Made by a program: the position numbers and the translations under genes
Shown: piece by piece, positions 22,576 through 34,850 of the stretch
Layout of the letters: every line of letters starts with the position of its first letter
Position numbering within the stretch: the first letter of the stretch is position 1
Notes under the pieces: generated by a model
Database searches by the model: none
Told to the model about the DNA's origin: nothing
Seen by the model: the letters and a program-made list of their open reading frames with translations, nothing else
NCBI GenBank assembly: GCA_037389465.1
Contig: JAZARR010000082.1
Coordinates: 670,501-734,500, forward strand
From: Baylisascaris procyonis
Lineage: Eukaryota; Nematoda; Chromadorea; Rhabditida; Ascarididae
Length of the DNA stretch: 64,000 nt
Direction of reading: 5' to 3'

Positions 22576-25500
22576 CTAGCAGGAAAAAACTTTCAGAACA
22601 GAAGAAATATCGCAAATCCAAAGCACTGCCCTCTGGAGATCCGGAGCTTGTCCCAAAATGGTGACAAAGCCTCCACTGAGGTCTCCACAGAACGGTTTCT
22701 TAGCAGTAATAATCCTAGAGTGAAGACCGCCTGGTTCCTGTTGCCGATACTCCCTGAAAAGAGCAAGCGCTCTGCTAATGCATACGACTGTTATAGTCAC
22801 TTGAATGGGCATGAACGCAACAACACTAACGGGGAAAGTGGAGCAATCACTTCAGCCTCAAATGGATAAAGAAAAACGCACGCCGTAACTGAGGTGATAT
22901 TTGCATATCCCTAGAACGGAGGTGGGTATTCCACTCTCAAGACATGCAGCTACGTCTACAAGTGGAAACAGAATTCGATACTCAGAGGACTATCAAGTCA
23001 TAATGCTGCATGGGGCAATGAACCGAGGCTGATGACCTTTCCTCAGTTCTTCTATGTTACGAAGTCATCATACCTAGAAAATATTTCATTATCAGCTGTC
23101 TTACCAGGTTCCACAAGCACCAAGTGAGACATGTAAAAATTTCAACGCATACGTCCTCTCAAACACGACAGTAAGGCGCCATCATGGAAACACTAACCCC
23201 AGCGAAATGAATTATGAATACAGAGAGAAATGATCAGAGGCTGTAAAGTGTGCAGGCCTGGAGAGTGCCAAAGTAACGATATATAACTTTGGACACGGAG
23301 CAGACCAGCACCCCAACAAGCGTTTTCGTGGATAATACCCCCAGGACATTCGACAATTAACAAGCAAACGTGGGAAACACGCCAAAAAAACGAGCATGCA
23401 ATTCATGCTATACAAAAACACATTCGTATGATGCAGATTCAACCAGCATTGACACAATCCACCAAAACAACTTAAACGTAGAAAAAATTGCCGTGACTGC
23501 AGGCCATAAACTAAACTGCATACATCAAACATGCACTAGTCATTGAATGGATAACAAGAGAAAACTACGTTGCACCTTTCATGCAGTCATATAACAGCCT
23601 CGTGTTGTCCACTACGATTCAGCGGCAATAAACAAAACACTTTTAATGGGTGCAGTTGCATCACAACTTCCTATCCTTCAATAAATTCTTTCTTAATCAA
23701 CCAATGCACATGCTTTTGCAATAGTTGGATCATTCTCTTCATAAGCATCACAAGTTGGCAGCCAAAAACGAGTGAATCGGTGGGCGGATGCCAAGCATGC
23801 AATGCATCCACTTTCCCACGCCCACAACGCGCCCCAGCAATACTAATTCTACATGCATGCATTATGCATACCATGAGCTTGTTACAATGCACCAACTGAC
23901 CGTCCTATAGCCATATAAGGGTATCTTTATGGCCAATCAAAAATAAATCCATATCCACCCGACTTCAAAAACTGCGTCGTTTGAAAATACATAGGGTGGG
24001 TAAAGGAATGAACAGAACGATATAAACAACCATAAGATGATGAAATAAGATCATATTGCCCACAATGCTTAAGCCAACAAGAGTTTGCGTGCGTCAAAAT
24101 GCATGGTACTTGTAATCAGGAATGATAACAAAAAAATGTGGGCTACCAGAAACGAAACGAACGTGAAATCCCCTAAAAACCGTTGGACGGGAAAAACGTC
24201 TTGAAATATGAGGCTGCAAACAAACTAGTCAACAACTTGATGGGCCATATTTCTGGAAACGATGCAGAAAAACTCTCATTAGTTACAACACCCTAACAGC
24301 GGTACATATTCAATGATTGATGAACGACGACAACAGAAATATTTTAGCGAATGTTACACTGATAAATGGCTTCAAAAGTGTGTGGATTTGGCTGGTATAC
24401 GTCTTTTTAAATAAATATAAGAGCTAATACATACTTTAAAACAACAGAAATGTCTCATTCCACGTCAGGCAAAATGTTTCTGAAACTGTCCCCACCCCCC
24501 CTCTCACTCCTATATCGCCTCCTCCCCTCGATAAAGCATACGTGTGAAAAGGCGGCAAGGCAAAAGCAGTTAAAGGCAGCAAGCGTTGGTGCAGCTGATC
24601 GCTGAAGAATAGCGTGAGGACACTAGAGTGACGCTGGCGGGCCAAATCGAACTGTGATACAAGCTATTCACCATGAATCACTGAACGATTAAGCACGCCA
24701 GAGTTCACAACTCCGACGGCTCAAGGATGGAAGGAGGAAGAGGATCTGGAAAAAAGGACTCGCCGACTGCTCCTATACGGTGATAGCGATACAGGATCAA
24801 CAAACGAACTGAATCTAACCAACAGTTTGGCTGTGATTCGATTCGACACGACGGATCAACAGTCAACTGTCAGTCAGATGCCGTCCGTTATCGTGATTTG
24901 CTATTGTGGAGATGAGTGAAAAGAACTGAGACTTGAGGCGCACTAATTCATATATGCACCTGAGAAGCTGACAGCATCCACGATTGTCAGCTTGAAGGAT
25001 GTTGAAGTTGGCGTTTTCAACGGCTCCACACTCAAGTCTTCTGCCAATTGACCTACTAAATCCTTTTTCAAGTTTTGCATACTGAATGCAAAAATATCAA
25101 CACCTCGTGAATATATTCTATTGGTGTGTGTCATTTCCATAAAATAAAACCGAGGTTAAAACATTTCAATCTACGGTCATGCAACACTGTTTCGGATGGC
25201 GATGATTTTGAAAGGAGCTACCTGGGCCAAACCCCTAGCTGAGTATGGATCTAGTCATGAAACTAGATAGCATGACATAGAGCCATGCCCAGCAAGGAAT
25301 GTGACTATGCAGCAAGATGTGACGAAAATCTACCATATTCGATGTGAACAGATAATTTCCTCTATATGGATTTCATGCAATAAAACAACATGAACTACAC
25401 AAGCATTTCGCATACCTTGTTACACAACCAGCCTTTAGTTTTGATCAAGCGTGGCACTTCCATACGATAAGCAAACTTGTCACCGAATGCTCTAAGGCAA

Positions 25501-26415
25501 ACCATTGCATCATTCAGCAAGAATCGGCCGGTCAAGACTCTTTCGAACATTGATCGATTTCATAAGCCTCCTCGCCTTGCACATATCTAAGTTTTATTCG
25601 TGTTAACCCTTCAGTAGATCGTACCTGATAACCGGAAAGCCTCTTCTAAACTACAGTTCCCGCTTGTGTATGCCGAAAAACGATGGCGCGAATACGCAAC
25701 TTTCGCTGCGATATACGAATGCCCTAAATGTACCGTACCCGAACACGCAAGATAAGCGAATTCTTTGTACGCAACAAAGCATAGCTGACCTTCGTTGCAA
25801 AACGTATTGGAGTGACGGCAAGTGACGTCATCATAACACGTCATGCAAGCAGCATACCCCTAAATACTGTTTTCTGCGTTTCTTCCCCTGCATGTTATTA
25901 CTATGAGAAGCTTAATATGATAGGACGATAATCAGAAATACGCTAGACATTCAGCTAAGTTCATATACAAATGACAGGAGGAATTTTTAGTTTTTGAGAC
26001 GCCAGATTACGACCTCATCACCAATTAAGACCTACTTCGCATCTAGCGGACTGCTAAACTTATGACCTCAAATCCTGGTCACGTCCCTTCAAACTTTTTG
26101 AGCAGCCTAATGGCGAATTCTATACACCCAGCGGAACTCTATTATAAGAAGTGGGTGAAAAATTGTACTTTGACGAGAAAGGTTTGCAGAGGGCTTGCGA
26201 AACACGAATGCTGCAGCCATTTCTACAACCTCTAACGATTAGCGGATTAACGATGACCCGCATGTGAGGTCCTAGATGTATTTCACAACCTAACTTAAAA
26301 CCCAGGCCTGGTCCCTGCAAGCAGCAGAAATCAGATATGGCTCTAGATCGGTAGATGCTTGATGGAGACAAAGAGATGGAAGCCCTTGGAGTATATGGGT
26401 CAGAAAAATCAACAT
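22576..26415 (-). CDS. Gene for a probably secreted protein with many cysteines (partial model)
   Basis: Candidate exons in transcript order: 26415-26295 (first exon, MLIFLTHILQGLPSLCL then SAACRDQAW, a possible signal peptide, phase 1), 25859-25625 (Cys-rich: CYDDVTC, NTFCNEGQLCF, ACSG), 25550-25416 (LLNDAMVCLRAFGDKFAYRM, GWLCNK, phase 0), 25081-24960 (YAKLEKGFSRSIGRRLECG, NRGCCQLL, phase 2), 24601-24542 (optional) and 22753-22576 (EYRQQEPGGLHSRIITAKKP ending VFSC and TAG). The 25416/25081 junction is clean: AACAAG|GTATGC to GCATTCAG, phase 0. The 24960/24601 and 24542/22753 junctions are phase-consistent. The junctions around 25.6 kb and 25.9-26.3 kb are not resolved. The Cys spacing resembles families of secreted nematode proteins, but no domain is assigned. 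Confidence 0.5.
22754..24541. other. Probable intron of the minus-strand gene
   Basis: The plus strand is rich in A and C here, so the minus strand is T-rich like an intron. Open frames at 23212-23532 and 23671-23895 on the minus strand lack splice support. A C-rich run lies at about 24484-24520. Confidence 0.35.
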
Positions 26416-28375
26416 TCGCACCTATCAAACAACAACTTTCCTAATGCCAAACAACTGTGTTCCGCAATTTGAGGCTAAGCATCTGCATGACCGAACGAGT
26501 CAACAAATTTATTCCGAAACACCAAAAACATAAGCTGATGAACAAAACACATGCTATTAATCTCAGAAGAACACAGGAACGAAATTCGTCGAATACTCCG
26601 GAATTGGGCCACTACTTATAAAATAAAAGTGCCAAATGAGGCATCGTGGACTCAAAAATTCCCACGGGCCTTGAAAACCTCAAGGAATAAAAGCATACCT
26701 TTGCTTCGCTTCTGATGTCGCTTGTTGAAACATTGAGAAGTGAGGCATCGTTGAGCCCTTTCTTTTAATTTATAAACATAACAATACGACGACGCGTCTG
26801 CACTTCACATTTTACAACAATGTCCCCTGGGTGCAAACCCGTTCATGAGAATCAGATCGTATTTCTATACTTTAGGGGTGATCGCTGGGTGAGCTATGAA
26901 GGATTCGACAACCGCATACTCGACCATTTGCAAACACAATCACACTAAACACCTCGTCGAAATGGTTCCAGCCGTATCATCTCTCGGAGCACTCACACCC
27001 CATAGCCATACCCCACCAACGACTGAAGGCCGAATGAGGTGCAAGCAGGGGCGCACAACGGCACCACCGCGGCGGCGACTATGCCGTAAAAGAAAGAAGG
27101 CGCGCACATACACGGTCATCGACCGTTTCGCGCCACTCTTTCCCGCGCTGAGCGACATTCAAATCATTCATTCGCTTACTCACTGTAACCTAACCGGTAC
27201 CATTAACTCATCAATCAGCTATTTCATGAATCTCCGGCTCCGACTCCGACTTCGAGCCGTTTTAAATGTAAGAGCGATGAGGTGCAAGAGTTCCTTCAGA
27301 GCAAGTTTTGTGAATAGGGACTGCTTGATTTCAATATCAACCTATTTTACAGTAATCATCTCAGTATTTCCACAGTAAGGGGGTGATAAAGCCGAAATAA
27401 TCTGACGATGTTTGTTATGCTTCAATTCGCATATCCGACTAGCATTTCCTTACTTTATGAGTCCTTAAAGATTGCTGATGAAGTATTAATCGAGCTACCT
27501 TGATTTTGCACATTTACGCGCCCGTTTTAATAATGGCGCTCTTTTCTCGCTGTATTTTATTATGCAGCTATCATCGCATCATCGTTCTTTGTAAATAATG
27601 AATTTCTGTCTTGTTTTTTTTTAAACTATGAGTTGGTTTATTTAAAGCAACTCTTGTGTTTTATTGAGACAGCCATTAAAAATTTCAGAGATCTACTGAA
27701 GCGTGCAAAAAAGGCCAAGCACACAAATGGGAGCGTCAGAAAAGCTCGAACAGTTTTTTCTTTTCCAGTTCAGTTCATAATGTTTGACTGCTTCAACCGA
27801 AATTCAAAATGAAAAATTTAAACGACCTTGTCTAGGATGCTCGATTTCAATATCGAGAGGTCTAATATGTTGAGGTGGTTGAAGAAAAAGGACCTCTTAT
27901 GAATTTTGTAAAATAATGGAGGAATGTAAAATTTATATATTCACAACATCTCTATCTCAATTAAATGAAATGACACTCACAAATCATCGTTACCAACATT
28001 GAAAATTCTCGGAAAATGCTTTCACTATGTTTTATCATATGCCTTCAATAGGGCTCAATAAACAACGTGATTGCTCAATATGAACGTTGATTTTAGCATT
28101 TACTTAACAATCAACAAAATATGCACAATTCTATTCCTTTCTTATCACTAATCGATTCCAAAGACAAATATTTGAGTATTTTTGACGAATTATCCAATTT
28201 CTAAAATGAGAGCCAGCAAACATAGAAGATACTCGTTGTGGATTGAGGATTGCCTTCGAGGTTATACCAGTGGACTTTTGTGATGAAAACAAAAGCAAAC
28301 ACTTTACTGAGTATAGAAAACTGTTGAGTATGTTTGGTGCCTGGCAAATGGTGATGATCAACTAGGATTAACCAG
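26416..28375. other. Intergenic region with a GC-rich block
   Basis: The block at about 26,940-27,160 is clearly GC-rich (CCACCGCGGCGGCGAC inside) and gives overlapping open frames on both strands (160 codons plus, 72 codons minus), which its composition may explain. It lies between the start of the minus-strand gene at 26,415 and the plus-strand gene at 28.4 kb, so a shared promoter region is one possibility. Confidence 0.4.
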
Positions 28376-28397
28376 CGTGAGAGTCACCGCAAGGGCA

Positions 28398-28828
28398 ATG
28401 TCAACATCCTTCGAGGGATTTTTCCCAGAGGGGAGACAAAACTCATACGATCGAGGGAATCGAGCTACAGGCAAAACTATATCCTCAGCACACGATCAAA
28501 AGCTATGCCCTCAGCACACGATCAAACGACGAGGCGTTGATGAGTGTTGCTTTCATGGATACGGTATTTGTTTGAGGGCTCTGCAATGGTGAGTGAGAAT
28601 GCTGGAATCGACTCGCGCATGCGTTCTGATAAAAACTGTTGCGAAATAAGTTGTCGTGATGAATTTTGGAATATGAATAAGTAAATATGTAAATTGAGGA
28701 AATAATGTCTTACTTAAAAGCGAAATCTGTGTGACAGGCAGATGATTTCAACCAATTTTTCCATTGATCACGAAGAAATCAAAGGCGATTTCATGACAGA
28801 TTTATTGAAAATTGTGGAAAAGCCTCAG
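28398..28828 (+). CDS. 5' exons of an unrecognised gene
   Basis: ATG 28398 follows an acceptor-like TTAACCAG (28375). Exon 1 runs to 28588 (donor CAATG|GTGAGT, phase 2) and exon 2 is 28738-28828 (acceptor GTGACAG, donor CAG|GTATAT, phase 0). The peptide is hydrophilic at first (MSTSFEGFFPEGRQNSYDRG), then has RRGVDECCFHGYGICLRALQ, then DHEEIKGDFMTDLLKIVEKP. A 26-bp near-exact tandem duplication (CCTCAGCACACGATCAAA at 28483 and 28509) lies inside exon 1. Candidates for the last exon are 29367 onward (phase 0, INFSLLGLASACSCMQICLS then a stop) or 29875-29946. The dibasic site and Cys pair recall an insulin A chain, but the spacing and the exon 2 sequence do not fit. Confidence 0.45.
28483..28526 (+). 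repeat. 26-bp tandem duplication inside exon
   Basis: CCTCAGCACACGATCAAA occurs at 28483-28500 and again at 28509-28526, an offset of 26 bases. The offset is not a multiple of 3, so the two copies are read in different frames. Confidence 0.7.
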
Positions 28829-31800
28829 GTATATCTATGAGAGCCAACAATGTACTCGAATGAGGATTAATCTCTAACGCGAAGCAGTGTGTATAATGAA
28901 AGGAAACTCATTTCCAACCTAAATTTTAGTGAAATTTTTATTTTGCATCCACATTAAGAAACCCCTTCAAATACTCTCCCATGATTATTCATTTGTCAAT
29001 ATCAATATCCATCAACTCAAATATGACCATTTTATGGACTATGAAAATAACTTTTTATTAAATAAAAGTTTGTTTTCTTTTTGACAAATAATAGAATAAA
29101 GTATTCCTTTCGTAGAGCACTTTATTTTCGGATTATTTATTTGTTTAACTAGCTAGATTTTGCATAAAATCAATCACATATTAGATACAATTCTTTCATC
29201 ACACCTAATGAGAAGACATTTTTCGAAGAAAATGTTCACGAAAATATGAATATTTCTGTTAAAATTGAATATTTTTAGAATAAAACGAATTTTTTACCTT
29301 AAATAAGTATAAGGATTGTTTCTTTGCCGAATAAAATAACTGCCGTATTTTATCATGTTCTTATAGATCAATTTTTCATTATTGGGATTGGCATCTGCGT
29401 GTTCATGTATGCAAATCTGTCTATCTATTCGATGATTGCACCTGCATAATTGTACATCAATTCCTGAGTCATTAAATTTGATGGATATACTGATATACTC
29501 TACATCAAATGGTATTTTACATGTCTCATATGGAATATTTCACGCGATCCATCGATTTTGTAGGGAATTAAGTACATTTAAAACTGTCAGAAAATTTTAT
29601 ACACATTGCGCGCCGGTTTGTTTTTCATTTTACAGATTGGTTCACAAATGAACCGATTTTTTGTATCTTTGTTCGGACCGTTTGCAGTGTGAAGTTTCAT
29701 TCTACTCATAGCACCTTTTGTTGGTATTTTATGATGGTCGGTGGAGGGATTACAAAATAGATATGGTGTAAACCGCTCTTCACTTGTTTATATGAAGAAA
29801 CATTTGAGTTCGATTGCAAATCTATCGAGAATTAAATTCGATTAATTTTATACACCTAAATGATAAAAAACCAGAAGTTTGGCCATTGCAAACAAGAAAC
29901 GGACAGAGTGAAAGTATTGGGGAAATGCAATGCGACGCGGAAATAAGTGCGAGTCAAACGCTAAAGGGTGGTTGGTGCGTTGACAATTTGGCTGCCGTTG
30001 GAAGAAAAAGATTGATGTGAAGCGCCAAATCTTGACATGGCGCAGAAATCATCAAAAATTCCGCATTTAAACTAAACAAAAAAATGTTGGCATATTGTGG
30101 ACCTCAGATTCCTCTGACCACTCGGATTCGGAATGTGTCGGAAAATATCAAACGGTTGTAATTTCCGGTTCGAACCTACGCTGGAATTTAAGCTTTAAGC
30201 ATCTCAGAGTGCAACGAACTCAGTTTTGAAAGACGCAATGATCTTAAGAAAACTCTTACATGGAGAAGTGTGAAGGATATTTCTTAATGATCACTGCTGT
30301 CACACCTTTGCATGTATCAAATTTTTCGGAATGATTTGAGGTTTCAGAATTCATTTTCAGAAACGTTGCACCTTGAAGTTTTAGAAAAAGCAGAATTCAC
30401 TGCATTGCAACCTTAAAATACAGTCGATATGCGCCGAATGTTTCGCCCGATAGGAGTTCAAAGCCATCTGACAATTTCTAGATGTAGACTCCAGCAAGAA
30501 ATTTAAAACCACCTGAAACTTTCCAAAAATTTTTGAGTTCAAGCTATTTGAAGGATCCGAATCCCAAATGTAATACCATAACAGACTTAACGAATCATCA
30601 TGGAATCATTTTCGTGCTCAATTTTTGCTGATAATAAAAATAAAATTCAACGCTACAATAATAATATTTATAATTCACATAGAATGAAAAAGTGTGATTT
30701 GTGTGAAAGAAATATTTAAAATGTGTGAAAGAGTGTTTATTGTAAGAATTGTTGGTAAATTTTTGAAAAATTTTAGATGTTATTTTTGATTATATATTGC
30801 CTCTAAGATATGCAAAATGGGAACTCTATATTTTCATAAAATTGGCATTTCGGCCATTTTTTGCATAAAACGACATGACATCCATGCGCCTTAACCTTTC
30901 TCCACCCCCTCCCCCCCCCCCCATAAGAAGAAAATCTTTCGTGTCACGCAGTCTACAAGACATATGATGTGTGAACTTTATCACTCTCTAACCAATTCAG
31001 AAATCAACGGCTTTTTTATTTCATCTCATTAGGAGGTTTCTTCTCTGGAATAATAACTGCGTTAATTTTTTTAAGACTTATAAATCTGAAAAGAAGAGAC
31101 ATTACAAAAAAGTGTAGAATTCAAAAAATTGGAAAAAGTGCCGATAAAATATTTCAACTTGAAGAGGGAACTGGAATGGCGCCATAGTGACAGCGATTGT
31201 TCGATAAGAGGACTACGCCAACGTGTGCCTATCAAGTTGTCTATTCATTGCATTACGCTGCAATACCAAACGAACAATAATAATTTGATAAGTTGATTGG
31301 ATTTATATGAGTACGCATTACAATTACAATTAAAACAATAAAAATTTGCATATAAAACTTGTTGATTGATAAATAATCGGGGAAGATAACGTTTCGTTGG
31401 TGTAATAAACAATGAATCACAACATTGACAACACATTTTCTCGTTGACATATAAACGTGAACGACGAAGTTGACAAATGCACAAAATCAGATGATCACAG
31501 AAAATTCTTTTGAAAATTAATAAAGCATTCAGTTAATTAACTCGTTCAAATATTCAAATATTTTAGGTTCAAGCACACTTTACATTCTCACATGAAGTGA
31601 TAGAGAGAAAAAATTTGTTTATATGTCGTTGAGTTCAAAATGCTTAATCCGTCTCATAGAAATCGCTGAAGCATCTGAACGATGCGCACAGTGTTTTTAT
31701 TTCATTCAATTCCAATCTTGCATTGCAGCATTCATTTCGAAGTATCAATGATAAACATTTAAGGGATTGCACTTAGATGAACTTATCACTATCATAAACA

Positions 31801-32039
31801 TATCACTTTTCACTTCAGGGTGACATCATCTTACATACAAGTTTTGTGAGGTTTTCTCTTTGTTGCTGTTCATGCTCACATATTCTTTGTATGCTTTTTC
31901 TTCTTCGAACATTGAAATAAATAAATAAACGGTCTAAATTTCGCAAAATATAACCCCATATTACCCATTCCCCATCTTTAACAGGAAAATATTTGAAATA
32001 TCGAACGAGTAAGCGAGAATGCTTTCTGTTTTTGTTTAG
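28829..32039. other. Mostly non-coding; end of the 28.4 kb gene somewhere inside
   Basis: A GC-richer patch at about 29,870-30,020 is open in two plus-strand frames after an AACCAG acceptor and may be an exon. A run of 12 C lies at 30911-30922. At 30,340-30,560 loosely similar phrases recur (for example GAGTTCAAAGCCATCTGA and GAGTTCAAGCTATTTGAA), too diverged to call a repeat. A minus-strand frame at 31245-31484 has no splice support. Confidence 0.4.
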
Positions 32040-33702
32040 CTGTGAAGGAAATAGGCATGAGTGAAGTAAAGCAGAAGAGGCGGAGCGGAATGCTTAGAAG
32101 CAACTCGAGAGATCTCAGAAGTGTCTCACCGATTGGCTCACGTGAAGCACACCACGTAAAGCATCGACAAATGCCTCCGTGGTATACGGTAGGCAGACTA
32201 AATATGCACCCCTATCGATTGATCTATCAATAATGAAGTTTTTTTTTGTGCAAGCAAGACGTGTGAAAAGAAAACGGTATATATTGCGCAGTTTCCACAA
32301 TGGCATTTATTGCACTTATGCAATGCAAATATGCATGCGGGGGACACACACCACAATATTCCTCTGAGCAACACACTCTACAACTCGAGGCCATATTTCG
32401 TTGAGAACTCAGACGAGTGAATTAATCCTCAGAGGATACAGTATCAGTTGAAATAGAAGCCTCTATAGCTATTTTCAAAATCAACTTATAATTACGGCCA
32501 CATATATTCGAAAGAATATCGAGCGTATATCGCGCATTTAAAGTGACATGAAACAATGTTCACGGCGCTATAATGTAGCTTGAACTTCAACTAAATTTTT
32601 GTGATGATCGATTAATCTTATCGATTGATCACTACCTCTTGATCGCTGTGAATGAAAAAATGCCTATTACTCTCTTTTAAAGTGATCAATGAACAATCGA
32701 CTTGAAAATGCTATGAGAATTTAAAGTAAAAGCAAAAATTGGAAAAGGTATACTATCTTGTCAAAATATTTTCTAAACGACGATAAACTGAATTTTACAA
32801 TAATTGCAACAGGATGTTATGGATTCATTTATTTACCAACATCGACCAACAATAATAACTGCATATAAAGAAAATGAATGGCTGTGAATAAAATTGTGGT
32901 AATTGTTGAAAATAAGAGTTAAATCGAAGCTCAACCTCGAGTCGACAATTCTGTAGTACTTCAAATGAGGGGTGCCATCTGCTCCCCTGCATCGCACATC
33001 CAAACTGATCTTTATTCATCTAAACTATGCGTCGTCCAAAAGTTTTACCCAACATTATCAACCTTTGTCTCAATATGCTAAGTGAATTCCACTCAATCAA
33101 ATTCTATGGATTAAATGAAAATCGAGTTATTGACAATGTCGATATCATATTTGACGATATATAACATTTTGACAGCTCTTCATCGTTTTCAAGAAATGAA
33201 TCCGATTATCCTCTAACCGGGTAGATGCAATAAAGGAAGGTGCTGAGATTCATTGAAATGGGTGTCATTGTAGGCGCGAAGGAAATGCAAATTTAAAAGC
33301 TTGAAAAATAGTGAAATTTTTTTCGTGAAAAAACAAATAATTTGAGTGAAAAATGAGATTGTAAAAATGAAAAACTGACGAAAATTTGAAGCATCTTTCG
33401 CGATGTTCTTTTGGAATAGATAGATCGCGTTGGTTTTATGTGATAAATTCATCGATGAAAGAATTTGCATAAATTAAATATAACTCGTTTATCGAATTCC
33501 TTTTCTTTGATAAAGACTTGGCATGTAATCTTCACCATAAGCAAACTGCTGAACTTTTTCATTTCATAGGAAAGATGACAACTTTGTGGAACATAAATTA
33601 ATGGATGAGATTTTTGTTAATAACAGTTTTCGGTGGAAGAATGCTCATAAAGATGAATTAAAGCATAAGCAAAGAAAAGGAGGGGGAGATTTTTTAGAAT
33701 AA
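32040..33702 (+). CDS. Three-exon gene, small hydrophilic protein of about 111 residues
   Basis: Exon 1 is 32040-32188 (acceptor TTTTTGTTTAG, ATG 32057, donor ACG|GTAGGC, phase 0). Exon 2 is 32813-32883 (acceptor ATTGCAACAG, donor GGCT|GTGAAT, phase 2). Exon 3 is 33570-33702 (acceptor CATTTCATAG, TAA 33700-33702). All phases match. The N terminus is basic and Ser/Arg-rich (MSEVKQKRRSGMLRSNSRDL), the middle aromatic (RQMPPWYT, then DSFIYQHRPTIITAYKENEW), and the C terminus Lys-rich and charged (NNSFRWKNAHKDELKHKQRK). No signal peptide or membrane segment. The acceptor 17 bases before the first ATG would suit spliced-leader addition. AATAAA follows at 33710. The family is not recognised. The N-terminal RRSG and SNSRDLRS motifs could be phosphorylation sites. 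Confidence 0.65.
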
Positions 33703-34850
33703 AAAAAAAAATAAATATGAGAATGGAAGAGCGACTTTCGATTCCAACAGGCAAGCATAAGAGTGAGAATAAAGGACAAATACATAAAAAGCAATCAAGC
33801 TCAGCTTTTGTGCTTCTACAGTAGCAATTTTCAAATGATGCTTATCTAAGGTTAACTTTTTGATATATGACATAAATCCACTAAAATTTTGGCTAAGAAG
33901 AAGTATTGAAATGGAACAATTCGACAGCTCAATTTAAGAGGGCGATACTGATCAGCTGAAATGAGTGCGCAGTGGACTGAGACCATCAGCTAGGTGATAC
34001 CACTTAAAGCATTCCAGAGTAGCAAAAATTGCTTCACTCATAATAAATTTTTGTAGGAATAAAGCATTAATAATATCTAAACGGCTTGCAAATCCATTCA
34101 CTAACAGTTCCTATGAAGTAACGTTGTCGTCGATCAACTCACCTTAAATAAGACCATTTTCACTTTGAATCACCATCAGCTAACATTTGACCATGTGGCA
34201 GCATTTTATCATGATCGAAAGAAGAAAGAAGCACACAGAGAGTGGGAGATAAACCTCTGAAAGACGTAGACAAAGAAGGTGCACAATGCGTTCGCGTTGC
34301 TCGTTTAATGCGCGCTATGCCACTATAACAGTTCGCCTCATTTGCTAAGGCATCACACACAGCACACACCAATTTATTCCTCTCTTCGCACTCATTTCCC
34401 ACGATGATTCCTCATATCCTCTAAGACGCTTTACAATGAAAAAAGAGCACAATTCAAGAAATAAAATTGCTCGCCAAATCACAAACATTGGGAATGCTGC
34501 CAACTTTCTCTCGAAATTCATAAAATTCGTGAGGGGTAACTTTTCGGTCATCGAACTAGGGACCTTCATGCTGTTTTAAATCGAAGTTGTCTTTTACGGT
34601 GAAGGGAGCGCACAGTTGTCCAGTCATTATTACTTCACGAAAAATTGGGGTTTTTTTTCCTGAGGAAAATTTATTTCTTTTACCGAAATTGTTCTGAGGC
34701 AAACTTCATCAAGTGGCTTTATGAAACCAACGATAAATTTTCCATTAAAAATTTTCAACTGCTAAAATCAGAACAGATTTTCTGCATGAAACTGCTAAAT
34801 ATTTGAAGAGGTGGACATCTTCCTCGTATAAATCAATTGAGACTTTTCAG
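33703..34850. other. Spacer with weak minus-strand coding signals
   Basis: Two overlapping minus-strand frames, 34402-34160 (with RNKLVCAVCDALANEANCY) and 34569-34345, look protein-like and contain TTTCAG acceptors, but no donor-acceptor pair with matching phase was found. Upstream exons of the gene at 34,851 may also lie here. Confidence 0.3.

Noticed and set aside
26896..27378. 160-codon plus-strand frame in the GC-rich block
   Set aside because: Low stop density follows from high GC there, other frames are open too, and no splice sites or motifs support it.
28540..28588. Insulin-like peptide A chain
   Set aside because: There are six residues between the Cys pair and the next Cys instead of three, and the downstream exon reads WQMIS where the last Cys should be.
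30130..30190. tRNA gene suggested by GGTTCGAACC
   Set aside because: Only the B-box-like sequence is present. No A box at the right distance and no acceptor-stem pairing.
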